Assembly (NCBI RefSeq): GCF_018595685.2 | Contig: NZ_CP092334.1 | Coordinates: 896,001 to 960,000 of the forward strand | Length of the DNA stretch: 64,000 nucleotides | Direction of reading: 5' to 3' | From: Flavihumibacter rivuli | GTDB taxonomy: Bacteria > Bacteroidota > Bacteroidia > Chitinophagales > Chitinophagaceae | Shown here: positions 41,275 through 50,942 of the stretch, piece after piece | Layout of the letters: the number at the start of each line of letters is the position of its first letter | Numbering within the stretch: position 1 is the first letter of the stretch | Made by a program: the position numbers and the translations under genes | Notes under the pieces: generated by a model | Told to the model about the DNA's origin: nothing | Database searches by the model: none | Seen by the model: the letters and a program-made list of their open reading frames with translations, nothing else

Positions 41275-43182
41275 TTAATAATGCCACCTTACAAAGGCTT
41301 CCATGGCCGCATATTGGGTAAGGCCAAGTTTAGCATACAACTGTGCGGTATTGGCGTTGCGGTCTTCCGCACGTTGCCAGAACTCGCGGGAGTCAGCACC
41401 CTGGAAAGGAACCATATCCTTCTGCGACTGGTGGATGAAAATGCCGAATCGCTTTTTCATGACCTGGTCCGGACTCATGGGGATGGCCATTTCGATCTCT
41501 TCGATATTCCATTCCTGCCAGGCGCCCTTGTACAACCAAACCCAACAATCCTTCACCCATTCGTCACCCTCGGCCTTGATCCTGCGGAGTGATTCGAATA
41601 CGATATCCAGGCAAACCTTATGGGTGCCATGCGGATCGGCCAGGTCACCGGCACAATATACCTGGTGGGGCTTTACTTTACGCAGCAGCTCCATGGTCAG
41701 CAATACGTCTTCTTCCCCCATTGGTTTTTTCTCCACTGCCCCGGTCTCGTAAAAAGGCAGGTTCTGGAAATGGATGTTATCTTCCTTGATGCCAACATAG
41801 CGGCAGGTGGCCCTTGCCTCACAACGCCTGATCAAGCCCTTGATGGCCCTGATCTCAGCGGTATCCTTGTCACTTGTTTTTTTGTTGGCGAGGAATTCAC
41901 GTGCATTGGCCAGGATCTCCTTAGACTTACTGGAATCTATACCCGAGATCTCTTCAAACCCTACTGCGAAATCAATGAAGCGGGTCACGAACTCGTCTGT
42001 AACGGCGATATTGCCACTCACCTGGTAAGCTACATGTACATCATGCCCCTGGTCGTGCAAACGCATGAAAGTACCGCCCATGCTGATGATGTCATCATCG
42101 GGGTGGGGGGAGAAGATGATGCAACGCTTGGGATAGGGCTCAGACCTTTCCGGGTGGTTGGGGATCACTGCATTGGGTTTGCCACCGGGCCAGCCAGTGA
42201 TGCTGTCGCGCAGTTGGTAGAATACCTGCAGGTTGATCTCATAGGCATCTCCTTTTTCAACCAATAGGTCGCCTAAGCCACTGTCGCTGTAATCGCTATT
42301 GGTCAGTGCCAATACAGGCTTGCCGAGTTTGAGCGCCATGGTCACCACCGCCTTGCGGATCATGATAGGCGTCCACTCAATATCACCCGTCAGCCAGGGT
42401 GATTTGAAACGGGTCAGTTCACTGGCTGCCAGTTCATCCACCACAAAGACCGTATCATTATGTTGTTGCAGCAGGGAAGCAGGGATCTGCTCCGTTACAT
42501 GCTCTTCCACGGCTTTTTGCAGCACCGGTGCCTTCATCGGGCCCCATGCCATCAGGTAGATCTTGCGTGCCTTCATGATGGTGTCAATACCCATCGTGAT
42601 GGCCAGCCTGGGAACTTCTGATATGTTGGCAAATTCCGAGGAATTGGCTATACGGGTTGAGTTGTCCAGTGTGATGAGGCGGGTGCGTGAAAAGCGGCTG
42701 CTTCCAGGCTCGTTGAAACCAATATGACCATTGTTACCGATACCCAGGATCTGCACATCTATACCGCCGGCTGCTTCGATCTTGGCCTCATATTCAGCGC
42801 AATATTTTTTGATCTCTTCCTTTGGCCACTCCCCATTCGGAATGTTGATATTGGCAGGGTCAATGTCCACATGATTGAACAAATGCTCTTTCATGTACCG
42901 GTTATAACTCTGCAAGGCATCCTTATCGATCGGGTAATATTCATCGAGGTTAAACGTGATCACGTTCCGGAAACTGAGCCCTTCTTCCCGGTGCATCCTG
43001 ACCAATTCGGCATACACTGTTTTGGGCGATGAACCTGTGGCCATCCCCAATACAACATTGCGGCCTTCTGCCTGTTTTTGCCGGATAATGCCAGCTATTT
43101 CTTGGGCTATGAATTTCGAACCTGATTTCAGGTTATCGAAGATCCGAACCGGGATCTTTTCAAATGAATCTACCATGCTCAT
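41275..43182 (-). CDS. nagB: Glucosamine-6-phosphate deaminase fused to a PIG-L/LmbE-type deacetylase-like domain
   Basis: The 635-residue protein has a NagB domain (about 1-250) with VLGMATGSSPKTVYAEL, NLDEYYPI and the ligand loop GIGNNGHIGFNEPGS, and a second domain (about 360-600) that opens with IIFSPHPDDDIISMGGTF and has ADPHGTHKVCLDI, the LmbE zinc motifs H-P-D-D and H-x-x-H. NagB converts glucosamine-6-P to fructose-6-P and ammonia; the fused domain could remove N-acetyl groups, doing the NagA step. The start is ATG at 43182 (MSMVDSFEKIPV); 43176 is an alternative. No separate nagA is in the window. Confidence 0.92.
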   Translation of the reverse strand: MSMVDSFEKIPVRIFDNLKSGSKFIAQEIAGIIRQKQAEGRNVVLGMATGSSPKTVYAELVRMHREEGLSFRNVITFNLDEYYPIDKDALQSYNRYMKEHLFNHVDIDPANINIPNGEWPKEEIKKYCAEYEAKIEAAGGIDVQILGIGNNGHIGFNEPGSSRFSRTRLITLDNSTRIANSSEFANISEVPRLAITMGIDTIMKARKIYLMAWGPMKAPVLQKAVEEHVTEQIPASLLQQHNDTVFVVDELAASELTRFKSPWLTGDIEWTPIMIRKAVVTMALKLGKPVLALTNSDYSDSGLGDLLVEKGDAYEINLQVFYQLRDSITGWPGGKPNAVIPNHPERSEPYPKRCIIFSPHPDDDIISMGGTFMRLHDQGHDVHVAYQVSGNIAVTDEFVTRFIDFAVGFEEISGIDSSKSKEILANAREFLANKKTSDKDTAEIRAIKGLIRRCEARATCRYVGIKEDNIHFQNLPFYETGAVEKKPMGEEDVLLTMELLRKVKPHQVYCAGDLADPHGTHKVCLDIVFESLRRIKAEGDEWVKDCWVWLYKGAWQEWNIEEIEMAIPMSPDQVMKKRFGIFIHQSQKDMVPFQGADSREFWQRAEDRNANTAQLYAKLGLTQYAAMEAFVRWHY

Positions 43183-43316
43183 GGTGATAGGGGTTTTGAA
43201 GATTTTAACGAATGTAATGAATCCCAACCGTATTCTTGCACAGATTAATTAAAAAATTTAAAAAGTCTTTTCCACAAAATTCCCGCATTTTCCCGAAAAT
43301 ATTTTATGCAAACGTT

Positions 43317-45215
43317 CTACCTGGATACGGGGAGGTAAATGGCTGAAGCCTTTTCCTTGTCATGATGGATCCTGATAGTAGCCTTCCGAAAATCGCTATC
43401 CTTTGCCTCATAAATATTCATGAATTGTTGTGGGTTCCTGTCCATCAATGGGAACCAGGAGCTCTGCACCTGGATCATCAAACGGTGGCCTTTGCGGAAG
43501 GTATGTGCCACATCCGGTAGCGTGAACTTGACCTGGTCAATTTTATTTGGTTGGAAGGGGGCAGGCTGTTCAAAGCTTCTCCTGAATTTTCCCCTCATGA
43601 TCTCACCCCTTACCAGCATCTGGTAACCTCCCATGGGATAGGTGCTACCAACGGAACGGCTTGGCTGGGGTTTGTCATCAGGGTATTTGAAATCATCCGG
43701 GAATACATCGATCAGTTTTACCACGAAATCAGCATCTGTGCTGCTGATACTGACCAACAGGTCTGCAATCACCGGTCCTGCAAGGGTAAGGTCCTCGGTC
43801 AGCACACCTGTCTGGAAGGTGAGGACATCGGGTCTCCTTGAGGCGAAACGCTGGTCATCTGTCATATATTCCCTGGTCCGGGAATAGTGAACGTCTTCGG
43901 TATAGGGTACTGGCCTTGACGGGTCACTTATATACTCGCTGGGAGCGACCATGCTGGCTGGTTTTGACCAGGAAAGCCCCCCATTGGCCTGTAAATAGAT
44001 CGGTTGTTGCTGGCTGTTGGCCGGGGGCCATGCTTCGAGTTTCTTCCATTCATTGGCACCGGTAAAGAACACCGTTGCTTCTGCCAGCTTAGGTTCCTCA
44101 CCCTTTCCTTTCAGGTAATAATGAAAGAAGGGTATTTCGATATTGTTTTGGTACCATTCACTGGTCCTGCTGCCAAACCTGACATTGCCAAGGTTTGAAC
44201 CATCTCCCCTGGACCATTGGCCATGGTACCATGGTCCCATGACGATCCTGTTATTGGTAGAAGGACTTTGCTTTTCAATAGCCTTGTAGAGGTTCCATGC
44301 ACCAAAACAATCTTCTGCATCAAAGTTTCCCCCAACCACCAGCATTACCGGCTTGATATCCTTCATGGCCCTGCGGGTATCCCGGGCTTTCCACCAATCA
44401 TCATAGTTGGGATGGGCATAGAGGTCCTTCCAAAACTTGATGCTATCCCCTGTCAATTTCATGAAATTGGGCAGGGCACCAATATTCAGGAAAGTATTGT
44501 AGTTGTCGTTCTCTGGTAAATTCAATGCGTTAACAGGACCCTTTGTGGTTGGGTTGGGACGGGGATAACCGAAACCGCCGGCATAAAAGTTAAAGCCATC
44601 CATGAGTGCCAAAGCGCCATTATGGTGGAAATCGTCACCAATGAACCAGTCTGTTACAGGTGCCTGGGGACTAACTGCCTTGATGGCCGGATGTCCACTG
44701 GCTGCTGCCATGGTAGAGTAGAAGCCCGGATAGGATATACCCATCACCCCAACATTACCATTATTATTGGGAAGGTTTTTCACGAGCCAGTCTACTGCAT
44801 CGTAGGTATCGCTGGCCTCATCAATATCGGTATTGCTTTTTTTATCAGGGTTAAAAGGCCTGACATCCACAAATTCCCCTTCACTCATCCACCTGCCCCG
44901 CACATCCTGTATCACCATAATATAGCCTTCCCTCAGGTAGTAACGGTGATAGGTATCCCAAAATGGACGCCATTTCTCTGCTCCGTAAGGGGCACAGGAG
45001 TAAGGCGTGCGTGTCATTAGTATGGGATGCTTTTCTGACGCATCCCTGGGCATATAAATGGAGGTGAACAGTTTTATGCCATCCCGCATGGGAATGTATT
45101 TCTCGAGCTTGATATAGTTGTCCCGTATCCAGGCAGAGTCTTGTTGGTTCACTGTTTGGCTCCTGGCGCTGACTACCAGGCATACGTATAGGACTATGGA
45201 AAGCAATCTTCTCAT
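43317..45215 (-). CDS. X-Pro dipeptidyl-peptidase (S15)/CocE-NonD family hydrolase
   Basis: The 632-residue protein has a signal peptide (MRRLLSIVLYVCLVVSARSQ) and an S15 alpha/beta-hydrolase domain. The nucleophile is the Ser of GISYPGF, and the acid/base residues fall in GGNFDAEDCFG and GPWYHGQW (His). A C-terminal jelly-roll domain (about 400-632) begins near FTGANEWKKLEAWPP, as in CocE and Glt-type acylases. It likely cleaves X-Pro dipeptides or ester substrates in the periplasm. It diverges from cutC with 68 bases between. Confidence 0.9.
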   Translation of the reverse strand: MRRLLSIVLYVCLVVSARSQTVNQQDSAWIRDNYIKLEKYIPMRDGIKLFTSIYMPRDASEKHPILMTRTPYSCAPYGAEKWRPFWDTYHRYYLREGYIMVIQDVRGRWMSEGEFVDVRPFNPDKKSNTDIDEASDTYDAVDWLVKNLPNNNGNVGVMGISYPGFYSTMAAASGHPAIKAVSPQAPVTDWFIGDDFHHNGALALMDGFNFYAGGFGYPRPNPTTKGPVNALNLPENDNYNTFLNIGALPNFMKLTGDSIKFWKDLYAHPNYDDWWKARDTRRAMKDIKPVMLVVGGNFDAEDCFGAWNLYKAIEKQSPSTNNRIVMGPWYHGQWSRGDGSNLGNVRFGSRTSEWYQNNIEIPFFHYYLKGKGEEPKLAEATVFFTGANEWKKLEAWPPANSQQQPIYLQANGGLSWSKPASMVAPSEYISDPSRPVPYTEDVHYSRTREYMTDDQRFASRRPDVLTFQTGVLTEDLTLAGPVIADLLVSISSTDADFVVKLIDVFPDDFKYPDDKPQPSRSVGSTYPMGGYQMLVRGEIMRGKFRRSFEQPAPFQPNKIDQVKFTLPDVAHTFRKGHRLMIQVQSSWFPLMDRNPQQFMNIYEAKDSDFRKATIRIHHDKEKASAIYLPVSR

Positions 45216-45283
45216 GATATTCTGGTTTCTGTTTATTGCGGATAGCATTAAATGTAAGAAATTGCTGCATTCAAATCATCCTT

Positions 45284-46009
45284 ATGCTGGAAGTGATCGC
45301 ATTTGATATTGCCAGTTGTGGCATTATCGCCCGTGCCGGGGCCAACAGGATCGAGCTTTGTGCCAATCCAATGGAAGGGGGGACTACAGTTTCCTATGGT
45401 ATGCTGAAAGCTGCAAGGGCAGCCGTAACAATTGATATCTTTCCTATCATCAGGCCAAGGGGAGGTGATTTCCTGTATACTGATGAGGAATATGCCATAA
45501 TGGAGGAAGATGTAAAGGTGTGTAAGCAATTGGGGATGGATGGTGTAGTGATCGGGGGGCTCCTTCCCGATGGTACGGTGAACAGGGACAGGATTGCGAA
45601 ACTGGTTGAGATCGCCTACCCCCTTGATGTTACTTTCCACAGGGCATTTGACAGGGTGAGGGACCCCTTTGAAGCCCTTGAAGCGGTTATCAATTGTGGT
45701 TGCACCAGGATCCTTACCTCTGGTCTTCGTGATAATGCCATTGCCGGTGCGGAAATGCTTGCTGCCTTGGTGAAAGCCGCCGATGACCGGATTATTGTCA
45801 TGCCGGGCGCTGGTATCCGCTCAGGGAACATCGCATCATTAAAGGAAACTACCAACGCAACCGAATTCCATACCTCTGCCCGGAAATTGGTCGCGTCAGC
45901 CATGGATTTTCACCAGGGAGGCCTTTCAGAATCCACTGATGCAGTAACGGTTGACGGCGAAGAGATCAGGAAATGCCTTGAGGCTTTACAATCCATTACT
46001 GCAGGTTGA
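45284..46009 (+). CDS. cutC: CutC family TIM-barrel protein
   Basis: The 241-residue protein shows the CutC pattern: ELCANPMEGGTTVSYGML, IIRPRGGDFLYTDEEYAIM, GLLPDGTVNRDRI, VTFHRAFDRVRDPFEAL and RILTSG with a GAGIRSGNI loop. CutC was linked to copper tolerance in E. coli, though the role is doubtful and other bacteria differ. The ATG at 45284 is preferred over a TTG upstream. It is monocistronic, converging with pyk. Confidence 0.93.
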   Translation: MLEVIAFDIASCGIIARAGANRIELCANPMEGGTTVSYGMLKAARAAVTIDIFPIIRPRGGDFLYTDEEYAIMEEDVKVCKQLGMDGVVIGGLLPDGTVNRDRIAKLVEIAYPLDVTFHRAFDRVRDPFEALEAVINCGCTRILTSGLRDNAIAGAEMLAALVKAADDRIIVMPGAGIRSGNIASLKETTNATEFHTSARKLVASAMDFHQGGLSESTDAVTVDGEEIRKCLEALQSITAG

Positions 46010-46068
46010 GCGAAGGAGCCCCGTGGGATGGAGTAGCCGGACAACAGCCTTTCCCTTTATGGGAACAA

Positions 46069-46095
46069 TAAAAAAGCCGGATCAAATCCGGCTTT
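46069..46095 (-). terminator. Terminator of pfkA-pyk
   Basis: AAAGCCGGAT-CAA-ATCCGGCTTT is a 10-bp stem with a 3-base loop, followed by TTTTT on the minus strand, right after the pyk stop. Confidence 0.9.
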
Positions 46096-46098
46096 CTA

Positions 46099-47589
46099 TT
46101 AATCTACTTTGGTAATCTTTAATACGTTGGTGGGAAGGTGCAATTGAACAGGTGTACTGCCGGTTTGCACAACCACATCACCGGATTTGATGAAACCCCT
46201 TTCCTTCAGGATCTCGATCTGGTCGGAGATGATATCATCCAGGCTTTCTTCTTCTTCATAGAAGAATGCCCTGACACCCCAGCTGAGGCTGAGCTGGTTT
46301 ACCAGTGACCTTTCCTTGGTAAATATGTACAGCGGCGATTTGGGACGATAACTGGACAACATAAAGCCGGTGTAACCGCTTTGGGTCATACCGATCAAGG
46401 CATCTGCATTCACATCCCTTGCGATCTTACAAGCATTGTAACAGATGGCGTCACTCAGGAAAGAAGGGGAGTGGGGTTGTGGGGTAAGGTCTTCCTCACG
46501 GTTGTAGTAGTAAACCTTTTCTTCCACTTCCTTGATGATCTTGCTCATGGTTTCAATTACCAGTACAGGGTGTTGGCCAGTAGCGGTTTCCCCACTGAGC
46601 ATCACCGCATCTGCACCTTCGATTACCGCATTGGCCACATCGGTAACCTCACTGCGGTTGGGCTTTACGCGGTCGATCATGCTTTCCATCATCTGCGTGG
46701 CAACGATCACCGGTTTGGCGCGGTGCATACACTTGCGGATGATCTCTTTCTGGATCAAGGGAACCTGTTCCATCGGGATCTCAATACCCAGGTCGCCACG
46801 GGCGATCATTACCCCATCACTTTCAAGGATGATATCGCGCAGGTTAGTAATGGCCTCTGGCATTTCGATCTTCGCGATCACCTTGGTCTTGCTTGCTTTG
46901 GCCTTAAGGATATCTTTCAACTGGCGAAGGTCTTCTACACGCTTCACAAAGGAAAGCGCCACCCAATCCAGTTTTTGATCAATGATAAAATCGAGGTCGG
47001 CCAGGTCCTTCTCTGTCAGGGCAGGAAGGGATATCTTGGTATCCGGCAGGTTAATTCCTTTTTTGGAGGAAATGATACCCCCCAGGGTAACCTTTACCTT
47101 AACATCATTCTCAGCAGTGATCTCACTTACTTCCACTTCAATCTTTCCATCATCGATAAATATCCTGTTGCCTACCACCACATCGGCATGGAGATTAGGA
47201 TAGCTTACATAGATCTTCTCCTTGGTGCCAACACATTTGGTATTGGTAAACGTAAGGATATCGCCTTCCTTCACCGGGAGGGAATTGTTCTCAATCTCAC
47301 CAACCCTTAGTTTGGGACCCTGGAGGTCACCAAGGATAGCGATATTGTAAGGTTCGGTCTTATTGATATTACGGATATGCTCAATGATCTTGCCTTTGTC
47401 CTCATGGGAGCCATGGGAGAAATTCAGGCGGAATACATTCACCCCTGCTTTCACGAGGGCCAGGAGCTTGTCGTAGGTATCGCAGGCCGGACCTACGGTG
47501 GCTACAATCTTAGTGCGCTTAAACGCGTGTTTCCTACCTGCTTCTTTGTCCATTTGCTGGTGCAGGTATTTGGAAGCGTGCTTTGACAT
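46099..47589 (-). CDS. pyk: Pyruvate kinase
   Basis: The 496-residue protein has RTKIVATVGPACDTYDKL, FRLNFSHGSHEDK, the phosphoryl-transfer region KIEMPEAI and MIARGDLGIEIP, and the K+/Mg2+ site VMLSGETATGQ. It makes pyruvate and ATP from PEP. It starts with ATG at 47589; a second ATG 12 codons later is possible. It follows pfkA by 41 bases, so the two irreversible glycolytic steps are in one operon with a shared terminator. Confidence 0.97.
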   Translation of the reverse strand: MSKHASKYLHQQMDKEAGRKHAFKRTKIVATVGPACDTYDKLLALVKAGVNVFRLNFSHGSHEDKGKIIEHIRNINKTEPYNIAILGDLQGPKLRVGEIENNSLPVKEGDILTFTNTKCVGTKEKIYVSYPNLHADVVVGNRIFIDDGKIEVEVSEITAENDVKVKVTLGGIISSKKGINLPDTKISLPALTEKDLADLDFIIDQKLDWVALSFVKRVEDLRQLKDILKAKASKTKVIAKIEMPEAITNLRDIILESDGVMIARGDLGIEIPMEQVPLIQKEIIRKCMHRAKPVIVATQMMESMIDRVKPNRSEVTDVANAVIEGADAVMLSGETATGQHPVLVIETMSKIIKEVEEKVYYYNREEDLTPQPHSPSFLSDAICYNACKIARDVNADALIGMTQSGYTGFMLSSYRPKSPLYIFTKERSLVNQLSLSWGVRAFFYEEEESLDDIISDQIEILKERGFIKSGDVVVQTGSTPVQLHLPTNVLKITKVD

Positions 47590-47630
47590 GTTTTTTTCTG
47601 TTTCGTTGCTTGCTTGAAATTGCTATATCG

Positions 47631-48617
47631 TCAGGAAGCCAGGATCTTCACGATCTTCAGCCATTCTTCGTTGATCTTTTGCTTGGCTTTCACCGCGTTC
47701 TCCAATGGCGTGTAATGCATCTTGTTGTTCAGGATGCCTACCATTACGTTATGCCTTCCATTTAATAAGGATTCTACAGCGTGATATCCCATCCTACTGG
47801 CGATCAGGCGATCAATGCAGGTAGGTGAACCGCCACGCTGGATATGTCCAAGGATACAAACCCTGGTATCAACATTGGGCATCTTTGTCTTGATATGGGC
47901 TGCCACATGTTCAGCCCCGCCAAACTCGTCGCCCTCAGCTACCACTATAAGGTTAACCAGTTTCTTACGTTTCTCCTTTTCCTGGAGACTGGCGATCACG
48001 CCTTCTATATCGGTCTTCTTCTCCGGGATCAGGATATGTTCAGCACCTGTTGCAATACCACTGTGCAGGGCAATATAACCGGCATCCCGGCCCATAACCT
48101 CAATGATAAACAAGCGGTCATGCGCATCAGCGGTATCCCTGATCTTGTCAATGGCTTCCACAGCAGTGTTCACAGCCGTGTCAAAACCAATGGTAAAATC
48201 AGTACCGGCAATATCCTTATCGATCGTGCCGGGCAAACCTATGCAAGGAATATCGAACTCTTTGCTGAATTTAAGCGCGCCATTAAAAGAACCATCCCCG
48301 CCAATAACAACCAAGCCATTGATGCCCCTTTTCTTCAGGTTTTCATAGGCTATTTTCCTTCCTTCGAACTCGAAAAATTCCTTACACCTGGCTGTTTTAA
48401 GGATCGTTCCGCCCCTTTGAATGATATTGGCTACTGAGCGGGACTCCATTTTCACGATATCGTCTTCTACCATGCCACTATATCCGCGCATAACACCGTA
48501 TACTTCCAGGCCGTGATAAAGACCGGTTCTTACTACCGCTCTTACTGCCGCATTCATGCCCGGGGCATCACCGCCGGAAGTCAGGACTCCTATCTTGGTG
48601 ACCTTGCTGTCGTTCAT
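47631..48617 (-). CDS. pfkA: 6-phosphofructokinase
   Basis: The 328-residue protein has all ATP-PfkA motifs: GVLTSGGDAPGMNAAVR, GGDGSFNGALKF, the catalytic GTIDKDIAGTD and MGRDAGYIALHSG. Length is typical. The G-G-D-G motif points to ATP rather than PPi dependence. The ATG at 48617 (MNDSKVTKIGVL) is chosen; a further ATG at 48665 would add a poorly conserved extension. It is the first gene of pfkA-pyk. Confidence 0.96.
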   Translation of the reverse strand: MNDSKVTKIGVLTSGGDAPGMNAAVRAVVRTGLYHGLEVYGVMRGYSGMVEDDIVKMESRSVANIIQRGGTILKTARCKEFFEFEGRKIAYENLKKRGINGLVVIGGDGSFNGALKFSKEFDIPCIGLPGTIDKDIAGTDFTIGFDTAVNTAVEAIDKIRDTADAHDRLFIIEVMGRDAGYIALHSGIATGAEHILIPEKKTDIEGVIASLQEKEKRKKLVNLIVVAEGDEFGGAEHVAAHIKTKMPNVDTRVCILGHIQRGGSPTCIDRLIASRMGYHAVESLLNGRHNVMVGILNNKMHYTPLENAVKAKQKINEEWLKIVKILAS

Positions 48618-48699
48618 TGATTTAAGTTGGTTTGGTTTAACATACTCATAGCAGTCGGCAATCATCGTTAGACAATCAACAGGGTTGATTGAGGAGTGC

Positions 48700-48707
48700 C
48701 AAAATTA
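48700..48707 (-). promoter_or_regulatory. Candidate -7 element for pfkA-pyk
   Basis: The minus strand reads TAATTTTG, an exact TAnnTTTG match, 82 bases before the pfkA ATG. No TTG lies at normal -33 spacing. Confidence 0.35.
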
Positions 48708-48787
48708 AGGATTTGAAATGATTATGAAGGCTTCTTTCAAAGCGACCTATTTTATGTAACATTGTCCTAATAATAATTGCTTGTATA

Positions 48788-50908
48788 ATGAAAATCAGCG
48801 AACTGACTCTTGGGCTACTTACGATCGTTAGTTTTTCGGCCCAGGCACAATTCAAATATCCACGCACCGAGAAGCAGGATGTTCAGGATGATTACCATGG
48901 TACCATCGTGCCTGATCCCTATCGTTGGCTGGAGGATGATAACAGTGAACCGACCAAAAAATGGGTACGGGATCAAAATGAGGTCACCTTTGGCTACCTT
49001 AATTCCATTCCCTTCCGGGAAAGCTGGAAGAAAAGGATCCAGGAGGTAAGTAATTATGAAAAGTTCACTGCGCCTTACCGTAATGGGGACTACTATTATT
49101 TCTATAAGAACGATGGGTTGCAAAACCAATCTGTTCTCTACCGCCAAAATGGACTTGGTGGTAAGGAAGAGCTGGTGCTCGACCCTAATACCCTTTCTGC
49201 AGAAGGTACCACCAGGCTGACCAGCTTCAGTCTTTCAAAGGATGGCCGTTATGCCGTTTATACCTTAAGTAAGGGAGGCAGTGACTGGCAAACCTATTAT
49301 GTGCGGGAAATGGCCAGTGGAAAACAACTGGATGATGTGATCGAATGGGTAAAAGTGTCCTCCATTGCCTGGCAGGGTGATGGATTTTTCTATAGCCGTT
49401 ATCCTACACCCGAGAAGGGAAAGGAACTTTCCACCAAGAATGAGAACCACCAGGTTTACTTTCATAAGATAGGTACGGCCCAATCGGATGATCAGTTGGT
49501 TTATGAAGACCCTGCCAATGCGCAGCGTTTCCATATTGCCAGCACCAGTGAGGATGAACGTTTCGTAGTGCTGAACATCAGCGACAGGGGTAAGGGATTC
49601 ATGGGTAATGCCTTGTGGTATATGGATAAGCAAAGTGATGCCAAGTCCTGGAAGCCCCTTGTAAAAGAAGTTGGCCAGCTTTCCTATTCCTGGGTAGATA
49701 ATTTTGGGGATAAGGCTATTCTCCGGACCAATGATGGGGCCCCTAACTATAAACTAGTTGCAGTTGACATGAAGAACCCGGCCAGGGACAACTGGGTAAC
49801 GATCGTTCCTGAATCAGGTTTTCCCCTTCAGGGAGTTGGTTCAGCAGGTGGCAAATTGTTCCTGAATTACCTGGAGAATGTGAGTTCCCATGTGTACCAA
49901 TATTCCCCTGATGGCCAAAAGGAAAGGGAAGTGCAATTGCCCGGCATTGGCAATGCTAATGGTTTTGGGGGAAATGCTGATGACCAGTTCCTTTTTTACA
50001 CGTTTAGTTCCTATACCTATCCGCCAACTATTTTCAAATATGATATTGCCAGCGGTAAATCTGAACTATTCAAGGCCCCCAGGATACCTTCTTACCAACC
50101 TGACCAATATGAAACCAGGCAAGTATTTTATCCCAGCAAGGACGGTACTAAAGTGCCCATGTTCATCACCTATAAAAAAGGTTTGAAATGGAACAGGAAG
50201 AACCCAACTATTTTATATGCCTACGGCGGTTTCAATATCAGCCTGACTCCGTCCTTCAGCTCAGCCCACCTTGCATGGTTGGAGCAGGGCGGGGTTTATG
50301 CCGTTGCCAATCTAAGGGGAGGGTCGGAGTTCGGTGAAAAATGGCATGAGGCCGGCATGTTAGGCAAAAAGCAGAACGTATTCGACGACTTCATTGCAGC
50401 AGCAGAATACCTGATCCGGGAAAAGTATACCAGCACCGCGAGATTGGCGATCCAGGGTGGCTCCAATGGAGGACTATTGATAGGTGCCGTTATCAACCAG
50501 CGTCCGGAACTGTTTGGTGTAGCCTTCCCACAAGTTGGCGTAATGGATATGCTTCGCTACCAGAAATTCACGATCGGCTGGAACTGGATCGCTGAATATG
50601 GTAGCAGTGAAAAACCTGACCATTTTAAGTTTTTGTATGCCTATTCACCCCTGCATAATATCAAGCCGGGATTGAACTATCCCCCAACCATGGTCACAAC
50701 GGCCGATCATGATGACCGTGTTGTGCCGGCACATAGTTTCAAATATGCAGCCACCCTGCAAGAGCATTATAAAGGCAAGAACCCGGTTTTGATCAGGATC
50801 GATACGAATTCCGGCCACGGGGCCAGCAACCTTTCCAAAGGAATCGAGTTATCGGCTGACATCATGTCCTTTGCCTTTTATAACATGGGACTGGCGCCCA
50901 AATTCTAA
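48788..50908 (+). CDS. Prolyl oligopeptidase (family S9A)
   Basis: The 706-residue protein has a signal-like N-terminus (MKISELTLGLLTIVSFSAQA), a seven-bladed beta-propeller (about 30-430) that gates the active site, and an alpha/beta-hydrolase domain. The nucleophile is S559 in QGGSNGGLL, the Asp is in DHDDRVVPAHS and the His in NSGHGASN. The YRWLEDDNSEPTKKWV opening is typical of S9A. It cuts short peptides after Pro, probably in the periplasm. It precedes the RmlD-like gene by 34 bases. Confidence 0.95.
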   Translation: MKISELTLGLLTIVSFSAQAQFKYPRTEKQDVQDDYHGTIVPDPYRWLEDDNSEPTKKWVRDQNEVTFGYLNSIPFRESWKKRIQEVSNYEKFTAPYRNGDYYYFYKNDGLQNQSVLYRQNGLGGKEELVLDPNTLSAEGTTRLTSFSLSKDGRYAVYTLSKGGSDWQTYYVREMASGKQLDDVIEWVKVSSIAWQGDGFFYSRYPTPEKGKELSTKNENHQVYFHKIGTAQSDDQLVYEDPANAQRFHIASTSEDERFVVLNISDRGKGFMGNALWYMDKQSDAKSWKPLVKEVGQLSYSWVDNFGDKAILRTNDGAPNYKLVAVDMKNPARDNWVTIVPESGFPLQGVGSAGGKLFLNYLENVSSHVYQYSPDGQKEREVQLPGIGNANGFGGNADDQFLFYTFSSYTYPPTIFKYDIASGKSELFKAPRIPSYQPDQYETRQVFYPSKDGTKVPMFITYKKGLKWNRKNPTILYAYGGFNISLTPSFSSAHLAWLEQGGVYAVANLRGGSEFGEKWHEAGMLGKKQNVFDDFIAAAEYLIREKYTSTARLAIQGGSNGGLLIGAVINQRPELFGVAFPQVGVMDMLRYQKFTIGWNWIAEYGSSEKPDHFKFLYAYSPLHNIKPGLNYPPTMVTTADHDDRVVPAHSFKYAATLQEHYKGKNPVLIRIDTNSGHGASNLSKGIELSADIMSFAFYNMGLAPKF

Positions 50909-50942
50909 TAGTGATCAAAATTGGAAAGGAATAATTAACCGA

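Noticed and set aside
46381..47310. A 309-codon open frame opposite pyk
   Set aside because: It lies entirely antisense to a complete pyruvate kinase gene and has no recognisable motif; it reflects codon bias of the real gene.
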